Positions 9,654 to 17,872 of a stretch of DNA of 64,000 bases are shown piece after piece. The notes beneath the pieces were generated by a model. It had not been told where the DNA came from and did no database searches. It saw only the letters and a program-made list of their open reading frames with translations. Made by a program: the position numbers and the translations under genes. This stretch comes from an uncultured Clostridia bacterium (GTDB taxonomy: Bacteria > Bacillota > Clostridia > Oscillospirales > Oscillospiraceae), in NCBI GenBank assembly GCA_946412355.1, contig CAMKGX010000001.1:109424-173423 (forward strand), read 5' to 3'. The first letter of the stretch is position 1. Each line of letters begins with the position of its first letter.

Positions 9654-9833
9654 TTAAAATGCCTGGGGGCGGTCCTCAAAGGAGAGGTTTTCCGCCTCCC
9701 GCTGCAAATCGTCCATGGTGCGGATGCCCAGCCCCCACAGCTTTTCCTGGGCCTGGGGCGACAGGGCGTAAAAGTACTCGTAGGCGACGGCGTCGCCGTT
9801 CAAAAGATCGTTCAAATCCGTATTCTGCCACAT
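9654..9833 (-). CDS. Small (about 60 aa) hypothetical protein
   Basis: GGAGGTG ahead of ATG at 9833; MWQNTDLNDLLNGDAVAYEYFYALSPQAQEKLWGLGIRTMDDLQREAENLSFEDRPQAF. Confidence 0.55.
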   Translation of the reverse strand: MWQNTDLNDLLNGDAVAYEYFYALSPQAQEKLWGLGIRTMDDLQREAENLSFEDRPQAF

Positions 9834-9885
9834 AAAAAACACCTCCGCGCCTATTTTGCGCGAAGGTGCTTCTTTTATACAATGT

Positions 9886-11166
9886 TTACCGCTGATATTC
9901 AAACTCCAGGTCGTACATGGACACGATATCGCCGTCCTGGATGCCCATGGCCTCCAGCTGGTCGAACAGGCCGGACTGGCGCAGCATCTTGTCGAAATAT
10001 AGGCGGCTCTCGTAGTCGGAGAAATTGATGTTGCCCATAAGCCGCTGCAGCCAGGGGCCCTCCACCAGCCAGGTGTTGTCCTCCCGCTCGATGTGGAGCG
10101 GCTCGCTGGTGTCCACCTGGGGCGGACGGGGCACGTACTCCGGCTCGTACACCGTGACAGGGGGCAACTCCTGGAGCCGCTGGCCGATGAGCTGCACCAG
10201 CTCCCGGGTGCCCTGGTGGGTGGCGGCGGACATGGCCAGCACCGGATAGCCCAGGGCGGCCACGTGGGCGCGGAAGTCCTCCAAAAGCTGGGGGTCAGAG
10301 AGCAAATCCGTCTTGTTGGCCACCACGATCTGGGGCCGGGTAGCCAGGTCGGGGGAGTACTGCTTCAATTCCTCGTTGATGGCGTCGAAGTCGGCGATGG
10401 GGTCCCGGCCCTCACTGCCGCTGACGTCCACCAGATGCACCAGCAGTCGGCAGCGGTCAATGTGCCGCAGGAAGTCGTGGCCCAGGCCGGCGCCCTCGCT
10501 GGCGCCCTCAATGATGCCGGGGATGTCCGCCATCACGAAGCTGACGCCGTCGTCCACGTACACCACACCCAGGTTGGGGTAGAGGGTGGTGAAGTGGTAG
10601 TTGGCGATCTTGGGATGGGCCTTGCTGACCACGGACAGGAGGGTGGATTTGCCCACGTTGGGGAAGCCCACCAGACCCACGTCTGCCAGCAGCTTCAGCT
10701 CCAGCACCACGTCGTGGGCCTCGCCGGGCAGGCCCGCCTTGGCAAACCGGGGCACCTGCCGGGTGGGGGTGGCGAAGTGCTGGTTGCCCCAGCCGCCCCG
10801 GCCGCCCTTGCACAGCACGAAGGGCTCGTCGGTGGACATGTCCTTGATGATCTCGTTTGTCTCCGCGTCGCGGACAAGGGTGCCCCGGGGCACCCGGATG
10901 GTGAGGTTCTCGCCGTCCCGGCCGCTTTTGCGTCCGCCGGCGCCGTCCACACCATTTGACGCCACATATTTGCGCTTGTAGCGGAAGTCCATCAGCGTGG
11001 ACATGTGGTCGTCCACCACCAGGATGATGGAGCCGCCGTCGCCGCCGTCACCGCCGTCGGGGCCGCCGGCGGCCACGTACTTCTCCCGGTGGAAGGCCAC
11101 CGCGCCGTTGCCGCCGTTGCCGGCCCGGCAGGTGATGCGGGCCTTATCAATAAAACCAGTTGCCAT
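9886..11166 (-). CDS. obg: GTPase Obg/CgtA
   Basis: Glycine-rich Obg fold (FIDKARITCRAGNGGNGAVAFHREKYVAAGGPDGGDGGDGGS); G1 GFPNVGKSTLL; C-terminal OCT domain. Confidence 0.97.
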   Translation of the reverse strand: MATGFIDKARITCRAGNGGNGAVAFHREKYVAAGGPDGGDGGDGGSIILVVDDHMSTLMDFRYKRKYVASNGVDGAGGRKSGRDGENLTIRVPRGTLVRDAETNEIIKDMSTDEPFVLCKGGRGGWGNQHFATPTRQVPRFAKAGLPGEAHDVVLELKLLADVGLVGFPNVGKSTLLSVVSKAHPKIANYHFTTLYPNLGVVYVDDGVSFVMADIPGIIEGASEGAGLGHDFLRHIDRCRLLVHLVDVSGSEGRDPIADFDAINEELKQYSPDLATRPQIVVANKTDLLSDPQLLEDFRAHVAALGYPVLAMSAATHQGTRELVQLIGQRLQELPPVTVYEPEYVPRPPQVDTSEPLHIEREDNTWLVEGPWLQRLMGNINFSDYESRLYFDKMLRQSGLFDQLEAMGIQDGDIVSMYDLEFEYQR

Positions 11167-11270
11167 AGTGAAAATACCTCAAATCCAGTGTACCATTTTC
11201 CGACCCATTTTATCCGAAAACCCGCCGTCCGTCAAGAGGCGGGGCGGCAGACCGTTTTTTCAGAAGAAAA

Positions 11271-11300
11271 AAAGTTCCCAGCCGGATGGCTGGGAACTTT
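11271..11300 (-). terminator. Intrinsic terminator of rplU-prp-rpmA
   Basis: AAAGTTCCCAGCC-GGAT-GGCTGGGAACTTT with A-run on the + strand (T-run on -). Confidence 0.85.
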
Positions 11301-11309
11301 TCACATCAA

Positions 11310-11594
11310 TTACTCGGCGGGGTAAACAGAGACCTTCTTACGATCCTTGCCCAGACGCTCGAAACGGACTACGCCGTCAGCGGTGGCAAACAGAGTGTCG
11401 TCGGTACCGATGCCCACGTTGGTGCCGGGATGAATGTGGGTGCCGCGCTGGCGCACCAGAATGTTGCCAGCCAGAACGAACTGACCGTCAGCCCGCTTGG
11501 GCCCAAGACGCTTGGACTCAGAGTCACGGCCGTTCTTGGTGGAGCCCATACCTTTTTTATGGGCGAAGAACTGCAGACCAATGTTCAACATCAT
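11310..11594 (-). CDS. rpmA: 50S ribosomal protein L27 with N-terminal prosequence
   Basis: [51 protein letters not shown]. Confidence 0.97.
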   Translation of the reverse strand: MMLNIGLQFFAHKKGMGSTKNGRDSESKRLGPKRADGQFVLAGNILVRQRGTHIHPGTNVGIGTDDTLFATADGVVRFERLGKDRKKVSVYPAE

Positions 11595-11635
11595 TCAGTA
11601 CATCCTTTCTATAAGATGATCGGGGAGAAGGGGGC

Positions 11636-11965
11636 TTACGCCTCCATCACTTCGATATGTTCCGGATACTCGTCGTGAAGCTCCGTCAGGTAGACCATGA
11701 GGCCCGCCAGCAGATTCTGACAGGTGGACTCAGCCGTCTGACCCAGGCCTCCGGGAAGCCGGAGGGCGATGGTGGCGGTGTCTTCATTGACTTTCACCGA
11801 GGCGCACAGCCCCATCACGTCGTTGATGGTGGCGTTCACCAGGCGCACGGCGCTGGTGATGGCGGCGCAGACGATATCCTCGCCCGCATCGCCGTAGCCG
11901 CTGTGGCCCACTGCATCAAATCCGATGATGCGGCGTTCCTCCGTGAGGAATGTTACGGTCGTCAT
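11636..11965 (-). CDS. prp: Ribosomal-processing cysteine protease Prp
   Basis: Located between rplU and rpmA; GHSGYGDAGEDIVCAAITSA contains the catalytic His/Cys. Confidence 0.95.
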   Translation of the reverse strand: MTTVTFLTEERRIIGFDAVGHSGYGDAGEDIVCAAITSAVRLVNATINDVMGLCASVKVNEDTATIALRLPGGLGQTAESTCQNLLAGLMVYLTELHDEYPEHIEVMEA

Positions 11966-11968
11966 GCC

Positions 11969-12280
11969 TTAGAAAGAAATCTTGCCGATTTCCACCTTGG
12001 TGTAAGGCTGACGATGACCCTGGCGTTTACGATAGCCCTTCTTGGGGGTGTACTTGAAGATACGAATCTTCTTGCCCTTGCCGTTCTTCACGACCTTGGC
12101 GTCCACCTTCGCGCCCTCCACCACGGGAGTGCCGAACTTGGTGTTCTCACCATCCACGATGGCCAGAACCTGATCGAAAACCACGCTGTCACCAGCCTCA
12201 ACGGGCAGCTTCTCGATGAACAGAGTGTCACCCTCGCTGACGTTGTACTGCTTACCACCGGTTACGATAATAGCCTGCAT
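11969..12280 (-). CDS. rplU: 50S ribosomal protein L21
   Basis: [25 protein letters not shown]…[23 protein letters not shown]. Confidence 0.97.
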   Translation of the reverse strand: MQAIIVTGGKQYNVSEGDTLFIEKLPVEAGDSVVFDQVLAIVDGENTKFGTPVVEGAKVDAKVVKNGKGKKIRIFKYTPKKGYRKRQGHRQPYTKVEIGKISF

Positions 12281-12372
12281 TTGTGTGTTGCACCTACCTT
12301 TCCTTTATGACGGACTCGCTGTCGGGGGCGTCCGGAGCCATGTCCGGCTCTTATGACCCATTCAAAGCGGCT
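12281..12372 (-). promoter_or_regulatory. Structured 5' leader of rplU operon (possible ribosomal-protein leader)
   Basis: About 90 nt between the promoter and rplU start; contains GAGCC-ggacat-GGCTC and GGAC…GTCC pairings. Confidence 0.35.
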
Positions 12373-12377
12373 TTCCT

Positions 12378-12406
12378 ATTATAGCGATGTAATTGCCTTT
12401 TGTCAA
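12378..12406 (-). promoter_or_regulatory. SigA-type promoter of rplU-prp-rpmA
   Basis: Minus strand TTGACA-N17-TATAAT, both consensus hexamers. Confidence 0.85.
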
Positions 12407-12445
12407 CAAATTTCCGGGATATTTTTTATCTATTTCGCTGAAATG

Positions 12446-12913
12446 TTACGCCTCGGGGTAGGCGAGCTGCTCCTCCGTCCAACGGGCGATGACGCCGGCG
12501 TACCAGCGGCAGCATTCCCGGCCCAGGGCCACGTCCAGATTCACGTAGTTGCCGCACTCCCGGGGGCTTTTGCCGGGCATGGGGCCGCTGTATTCCGCCG
12601 CCTGGGCGAACACACGCTGCACCAGGGCGATGGCCTGGCCGTCGGTGAGGCGGGCACTGTCAAAGAGAAAGTAGAAGCCCGTCTGGCAGCCCATGGGGCC
12701 GAAGTAGATGACGGCGTCCTTCTCCGGGCTGTTGCGCAAAAAGGTGGCGATGAGATGCTCCACCGAGTGCATCTGGGCGTTGGTCAGTAAATCGCCGGTA
12801 TTGGGCTTCTTAAACCGCAGGTCAAAGGTGGTGACGCTGCCGTCCCGGCGGCTGAGGTACAGCCCCGGCACCAGCACGTCGTGATTGACGGTAAAGCTGG
12901 CAATGCGCTCCAT
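12446..12913 (-). CDS. luxS: S-ribosylhomocysteine lyase LuxS
   Basis: SVTTFDLRFKKPN…MHSVEHLIATFLRN…GPMGCQTGFY. Confidence 0.96.
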   Translation of the reverse strand: MERIASFTVNHDVLVPGLYLSRRDGSVTTFDLRFKKPNTGDLLTNAQMHSVEHLIATFLRNSPEKDAVIYFGPMGCQTGFYFLFDSARLTDGQAIALVQRVFAQAAEYSGPMPGKSPRECGNYVNLDVALGRECCRWYAGVIARWTEEQLAYPEA

Positions 12914-12915
12914 GA

Positions 12916-13587
12916 TTACACCTCCAGATGATCCAGGAAGGCCATGACGGCCTCATTGAGCTGTGCCATGGCGGTGGGGAAATTGAAGAAATAATCCTGC
13001 TTCACCACCAGACAGTCGGACACCGACTTGATGGCCATACACTTCACGCCGTTGCGGTAGCACACCTGGGCCACGGCGCAGCCCTCCATTTCGCACAGCA
13101 GGGGGTGGAAGTTGTCCCGGATAAAGTCCACCCGCTGCCCCGGCACGGCAAACCAGTCGCCGGTGGCTACAAGGCCGGTGCGGTACGGAAGGCCTGCGGC
13201 CTCCATGGCGGCCCGGGCCTTCTCCTGGTAGGCGGTGGGCAGCACCTTGCGGTTCACGGTGGCAATCAGGCCCAGAGCGTCGGGGCCGTCCACGGCGCTG
13301 GTGTCGAAGTCGTGCTGCATGAAGCCCTCCGCCAGCACCAGCGTGCCGATGGGCACCTCCTCAAAGCAGCCTGCCACTCCGACGTTGAGAATCAGGTCGG
13401 GGTGGAAGCGGTCGATGCAGAGCTGGGCGGCCATGGCGGCGTTTACCTTGCCCACGCCGCCGCAGCAGGCGATGAGGTCATGGCGGATATGGTAGAATTT
13501 CACCCCCGCCACCTCGTCCATAGGGGCGGCATCCCCCACCAGACTGGCGATTTCCGAGGGCATGGCGTAAAAGAGCGCAATTTTCAC
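12916..13587 (-). CDS. mtnN: 5'-methylthioadenosine/S-adenosylhomocysteine nucleosidase
   Basis: KIALFYAMPSEIASL…ILNVGVAGCF…CEMEGCAVAQVCYRNGVKCMAIKSVSD. GTG start at 13587 with upstream GGGAGGA. Confidence 0.9.
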   Translation of the reverse strand: MKIALFYAMPSEIASLVGDAAPMDEVAGVKFYHIRHDLIACCGGVGKVNAAMAAQLCIDRFHPDLILNVGVAGCFEEVPIGTLVLAEGFMQHDFDTSAVDGPDALGLIATVNRKVLPTAYQEKARAAMEAAGLPYRTGLVATGDWFAVPGQRVDFIRDNFHPLLCEMEGCAVAQVCYRNGVKCMAIKSVSDCLVVKQDYFFNFPTAMAQLNEAVMAFLDHLEV

Positions 13588-13706
13588 TGGATGATCCTCC
13601 CGCATTTATATCAGCCACTATATTAAAATGCCACCCTGCCAATGTCAAGTTGCAAAACGGGTGTTTATCCGTTAAAATAGGAGAAAAGAGAGGGGAGGCG
13701 AGGGAC

Positions 13707-14882
13707 GTGTCCGTATGGGGCGTGATATGTGAGTTAAATCCGTTTCACAATGGGCATGCAGCGCTGCTGTCGGCGCTTCGCAGCCGGGGCGCGGAAACCA
13801 TTGTTTGCGCCATGTCCGGCAACTTCGTCCAGCGGGGCGAGCCGGCCATTGTGTCCAAGCTGGCCCGGGCGGAAATGGCCGTCCGGGGCGGGGCGGATTT
13901 GGTGCTGGAGCTGCCTACCCCCTGGGCCACCGACACGGCGGAGCGCTTTGCCCGGGGCGGCGTAGCGGTGCTGGCCATGGCGGGCTGCGACACCATCGCC
14001 TTCGGCAGCGAGAGCGGCGACACGGCGGCGCTGCATAAGGCGGCGGAAATCACCGCTGCCCGGGACTTCCCCCGGCTGGTAACGGAGCGCATGACGGACG
14101 GCACGCCCTACGCCGCGGCTCGCCAGCAGGCGGCGGAGGCCCTGGGGGTGACACCGGGCCTTTTGCGCTGTCCCAACGACATTTTAGCGGTGGAATATTT
14201 GAAGGCAGCGGCAGCCATTGGAGTCGACATAACACCAATCGCCGTACCCCGCATGGGGGCGGCCCATGACGGTGGGGCGGTGGAGAACATTGCGTCGGCA
14301 TCCTTTATCCGCCAACTGCTTTATGGAATGGATGACAAGGCATTCTCCTTTATACCGCCATACGGGGCGGAGATACTGCGCCGGGAGAGGGAAAAGGGTA
14401 CATTTCCGGTTGACATAACCAATGCGGAGCGGGCCGTGCTGGATCGCCTGCGGCGGATGACGGAGGCGGATTTCGCCGCCTTTGACAGCGGGGGAGAGGG
14501 GCTGTACCGGAGGCTGCATCACGCCGCAGGGGAGGCGGCCTCCCTGAATGAGCTGCTGGAATCGGTTAAGACCCGGCGCTATCCCACCGCCCGGCTGCGG
14601 CGGATGATACTGCGCTGCTGGCTGGGGGTGGAGAACACCCCGGAGCGGGTGCCCTATCTCCGGGTACTGGCGGCCAACGAGGCCGGGCGGCGCCACCTGC
14701 GGACGCTGCGCCATGCCGACGCCCCGGTGCTGACCAAGGCGGCGGACGTGGCGGCCCTTGGTCCCGAGGCGGAGGCGCTGCTGCGGCAGGAGGCGCTGTG
14801 TACCGACCTGTACGCCCTGTGCTGCCCGGCGGTACAGCGGCCCGGCGGCGAGTGGCGCATCACCCCCTATATGACCCCGTGA
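13707..14882 (+). CDS. tmcAL: tRNA(Met) cytidine acetate ligase TmcAL (YlbM family)
   Basis: VWGVICELNPFHNGHAALL…AMSGNFVQRGEPAIVSKLARAEMAV…GADLVLELP. Likely GTG start at 13707. Confidence 0.9.
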   Translation: MSVWGVICELNPFHNGHAALLSALRSRGAETIVCAMSGNFVQRGEPAIVSKLARAEMAVRGGADLVLELPTPWATDTAERFARGGVAVLAMAGCDTIAFGSESGDTAALHKAAEITAARDFPRLVTERMTDGTPYAAARQQAAEALGVTPGLLRCPNDILAVEYLKAAAAIGVDITPIAVPRMGAAHDGGAVENIASASFIRQLLYGMDDKAFSFIPPYGAEILRREREKGTFPVDITNAERAVLDRLRRMTEADFAAFDSGGEGLYRRLHHAAGEAASLNELLESVKTRRYPTARLRRMILRCWLGVENTPERVPYLRVLAANEAGRRHLRTLRHADAPVLTKAADVAALGPEAEALLRQEALCTDLYALCCPAVQRPGGEWRITPYMTP

Positions 14883-14926
14883 CAACCGCAAGTTGACAAA
14901 AAAGGCGGGAGGGCAACGCCAGGTTG
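14883..14926. promoter_or_regulatory. Tandem operator-like dyads CAAC-N5-GTTG (14883-14895 and 14914-14926)
   Basis: CAACCGCAAGTTG and CAACGCCAGGTTG, start-to-start 31 bp; same architecture at 21015-21058. Confidence 0.7.
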
Positions 14927-14927
14927 C

Positions 14928-14956
14928 TTTACAATCCCTTCCATTTGTGCTACCAT
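14928..14956 (+). promoter_or_regulatory. Predicted SigA promoter of ABC exporter operon 1
   Basis: TTTACA-N17-TACCAT, starting 1 bp after the proximal dyad. Confidence 0.6.
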
Positions 14957-14983
14957 ACCACCGCATGAAAGGAGAGACATACC

Positions 14984-15715
14984 ATGTTAAATGTATCTCA
15001 CGTTACCAAGAATTACGGCAAGGTGCTGGCCTGTAACGACGTCAGCTTTACCCTGGACGACGGCAGCGTCACTGTGCTGCTGGGGCCCAACGGCGCCGGC
15101 AAGAGCACCATTATGAAGGCTATCATCGGCTTTTTGCGCTATAAGGGCGAGATTACCGTTGACGATATTCCCAACAAATCCGTCCGCGCCCGACGGATCC
15201 TGGGCTACATCCCGGAGCTGCCCTCCCTGTACCCCAACCTGACGGTGGCGGAGCACATGGAATTCCTGGCCCGGGCCTACCGCCTGGAGAATTACAAGGG
15301 CCGCATTGACGAACTGCTGGAGCGTTTTGAGCTGGCGGACAAGCGGAAAAAGTTCGGCGATGAGCTGAGCAAGGGCATGCAGCAGAAGCTGAATCTCTGC
15401 CTGGGCCTGCTGCCCCAGCCCCAGGTGCTGCTGCTGGATGAGCCCATGATCGGTCTCGACCCCCACGCCATCAAGGAGCTGAAGTCCGCCATTGAGGAGA
15501 TGCGGCAGGAGGGGAAAACGCTGCTGGTCAGCACCCACATCATCGACAGCGTGGATATGCTGTGGGACCGCACCCTCATTATGCAGGGCGGCACCATCCG
15601 CGCCAATATGCAGCGCCATGAGCTGGAGCAGGACGGCCGCACGCTGGAGCAGCTCTTCTTCGACGTCACCGAGGGCGTGGAGCGCAGCCACATGACCGGG
15701 GAGGCTGCGGAATGA
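14984..15715 (+). CDS. ABC transporter ATP-binding protein (exporter type)
   Basis: Walker A GPNGAGKST; LSKGMQQKLNLCLGLL; LLLDEPMIGLDP. Confidence 0.93.
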   Translation: MLNVSHVTKNYGKVLACNDVSFTLDDGSVTVLLGPNGAGKSTIMKAIIGFLRYKGEITVDDIPNKSVRARRILGYIPELPSLYPNLTVAEHMEFLARAYRLENYKGRIDELLERFELADKRKKFGDELSKGMQQKLNLCLGLLPQPQVLLLDEPMIGLDPHAIKELKSAIEEMRQEGKTLLVSTHIIDSVDMLWDRTLIMQGGTIRANMQRHELEQDGRTLEQLFFDVTEGVERSHMTGEAAE

Positions 15716-17394
15716 AGCTGTTTTTCTACTATGCGTTCCACTCTTTCGTCAACCAGATCCGCAAGGTGCTGAAAACATGGGTGGCGGTGTTCTTACTGGT
15801 GTGCATCGTCATCGGCGCCGCCATCGGCTTTGGCGCCGCGAAAATCAGCGACTTGAAGGATGCCCAGGACGCCATCGACGCCCAGACGGAGATGGTGGAT
15901 GATGTGGAGCTGCCGCCGGAGCTGGAGGAATATACCGACGGCGCCACCATGGAGGAAACCCTGGGCATTGACCGCCATCAGCTGGTGGAGCTGATTGCCG
16001 GGGCGGTAATTCTGGCGGTATTCGTGATCGAGATTGCCGGGGCCGACAAGAACGGCAGCAAAATCTTCCTCCCCGCCGATGTGACGCTGCTGTTCGCCTC
16101 TCCCATGCGGCCCCAGTCGGTGCTGCTGTTTCGACTGATGACCCAGCTGGGCATGGCGCTGCTGGGCAGCGTGTATCTGCTGTTCCAGCTGCCCAACCTG
16201 ACGCTGAATCTGGGCCTTTCCACAGCGGCGGCATTGAGCATCATCCTCACCTGGTTCGCCACGATCTTCACCGCCAAGCTGACCCAGGTGCTGCTGTATC
16301 TGCTGTGCTCGTCCCATGAAAGGCTGAAGGCCAATCTGCGCCGCATCCTCATCGCCGTGCTGGCGGTGGTGCTGGCGGGTTATCTGGCCTTCTGGCAGTC
16401 CTCCGGCCTTGCCCCGGCGGCAGCGGCAGCCAAGCTGTTCTGCGCCCCCTGGACCCGGTTTGTCCCCCTGTGGGGCTGGCTGAAGGGCGTGGCCATCTTT
16501 GCCGCCGAAGGACCCCTGTGGGCGGCGGTTGTGTGCCTCGCCGCCACGGCTCTGGGCTGCGTGGGACTGATGGCGATTTCGCTGCATCTGAACGTGGACT
16601 TCTACGAGGACGCCATGGCCCAGTCGGAGCAGACGGCGGAGCGCATGGCCCGCATCCAGGCCGAGCAGCCCTCCCGGGTGCTGCTGCGGCGGAAAAAGGA
16701 CCGTAGCGACCGGCTGCGTCGGGATGGCCTCAATCACGGCCGGGGTGCCAGCGTGTTCTTTTTCAAGACCATGTATAACCGTTTCCGCTTCGCCCACCTG
16801 GGTTTTCTGACCAAGACCACCGAGACATATCTGGCGGCGGCCATCGCCGTGGCGGTATTCTGCCGCATGGCACTGGATGTGTACAGCATCCTGCCGGTGG
16901 CGCTGGTGCTGTCGGCTTGCGCTTTCTTCCGGGCCCTGGGCGACCCGCTGCCCGAGGACGTGGAAAACGACTACTTCCGCCTGGTGCCGGAGCAGACGGG
17001 CACCAAGCTGTGGTACTCGCTGCTGGGCGGCGCCGCCTGCTGCGCCCTGGACGTGCTGCCGGCCATGGTGGTGGGCGGCATCGTGATGAAAGCCATGCCC
17101 TGGCAGATGCTGGCCTGGACGGCCTTTGCCGTGTCGGTGGACTTCTTCTCCTCCACGGTGGGCACCTTCATCAGCGTGTCCCTGCCCTCGTCCATGGATA
17201 AGACGATGCGGCAGGTGATGCAGATTATGTTTATCTACTTTGGCCTGGTGCCCAACGCGGGTATCATGGTGCTGGGGATTGTGCTGCACCACGTCACGGC
17301 CGCCGCCATCATCGCCGCCGGTGTCAACGTGGGCCTGGGCCTTATCTTCTTCGCCCTGTCGCCCCTGTTCCTGCCGCCACAAGGTGGTAAATAA
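15712..17394 (+). CDS. ABC exporter permease, large membrane protein
   Basis: ATGA overlap with the ATPase gene; many TM segments over 560 aa. Confidence 0.82.
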   Translation: MKLFFYYAFHSFVNQIRKVLKTWVAVFLLVCIVIGAAIGFGAAKISDLKDAQDAIDAQTEMVDDVELPPELEEYTDGATMEETLGIDRHQLVELIAGAVILAVFVIEIAGADKNGSKIFLPADVTLLFASPMRPQSVLLFRLMTQLGMALLGSVYLLFQLPNLTLNLGLSTAAALSIILTWFATIFTAKLTQVLLYLLCSSHERLKANLRRILIAVLAVVLAGYLAFWQSSGLAPAAAAAKLFCAPWTRFVPLWGWLKGVAIFAAEGPLWAAVVCLAATALGCVGLMAISLHLNVDFYEDAMAQSEQTAERMARIQAEQPSRVLLRRKKDRSDRLRRDGLNHGRGASVFFFKTMYNRFRFAHLGFLTKTTETYLAAAIAVAVFCRMALDVYSILPVALVLSACAFFRALGDPLPEDVENDYFRLVPEQTGTKLWYSLLGGAACCALDVLPAMVVGGIVMKAMPWQMLAWTAFAVSVDFFSSTVGTFISVSLPSSMDKTMRQVMQIMFIYFGLVPNAGIMVLGIVLHHVTAAAIIAAGVNVGLGLIFFALSPLFLPPQGGK

Positions 17395-17403
17395 AACGAA
17401 TAG

Positions 17404-17435
17404 AGGGACTGTTTCCGCAGAAACAGTCCCTTTTC
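17404..17435 (+). terminator. Intrinsic terminator
   Basis: AGGGACTGTTTC-CGCA-GAAACAGTCCCT followed by TTT. Confidence 0.85.
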
Positions 17436-17451
17436 CTTTGCAAAGAATTGT

Positions 17452-17658
17452 TTACCGCCGCAGCAGCTCCAACCGCTCCAACGCCTCGTCGTACAGGTCC
17501 TCCAGCTCCTCGTGGCGCTCTGCCCAGTCGGCAAAGGCATCGCTGTTCTCGTCGGCGGGCTCATTCTCGTCCAGCTCAGATCGACGCTCTTCCAGAAAAG
17601 CCAGATAATCCACCAGCTCCTCCGCGGTCATCTCGTCAATATCGGCGTCCAAAAACAC
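17452..17658 (-). CDS. Small acidic hypothetical protein (68 aa)
   Basis: MFLDADIDEMTAEELVDYLAFLEERRSELDENEPADENSDAFADWAERHEELEDLYDEALERLELLRR; plausible codon use; upstream AAAGGGG. Confidence 0.5.
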   Translation of the reverse strand: MFLDADIDEMTAEELVDYLAFLEERRSELDENEPADENSDAFADWAERHEELEDLYDEALERLELLRR

Positions 17659-17770
17659 GGTAATCTACCCCTTTTTCCTTAAAATTTCCCACAGTATATC
17701 CCATTGTGTTCCCTATTGCAAGGCAATTCCGTTATAAAAAATGAAATAGCAATAATATGCGCTGCGGCAG

Positions 17771-17799
17771 TTGCTTTTTCTGTGGAAAGAGTGTAGAAT
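17771..17799 (+). promoter_or_regulatory. Predicted SigA promoter for the HD-GYP sensor gene
   Basis: TTGCTT-N17-TAGAAT upstream of the ATG at 17873. Confidence 0.55.
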
Positions 17800-17872
17800 A
17801 AAGCGCTTATTGATGATAGGTGGCCTATGCCATTTTTCCGCCCCATCGGGCGGACAGAGAGGAACCTCGCCC

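Noticed and set aside
15793-17382. 529-aa antisense ORF opposite the ABC permease
   Set aside because: Gln/His-rich mirror-frame artefact of GC bias.
17660-17872. Cyclic-di-GMP riboswitch upstream of the HD-GYP gene
   Set aside because: I could not find GEMM-type consensus elements; only simple palindromes are present.
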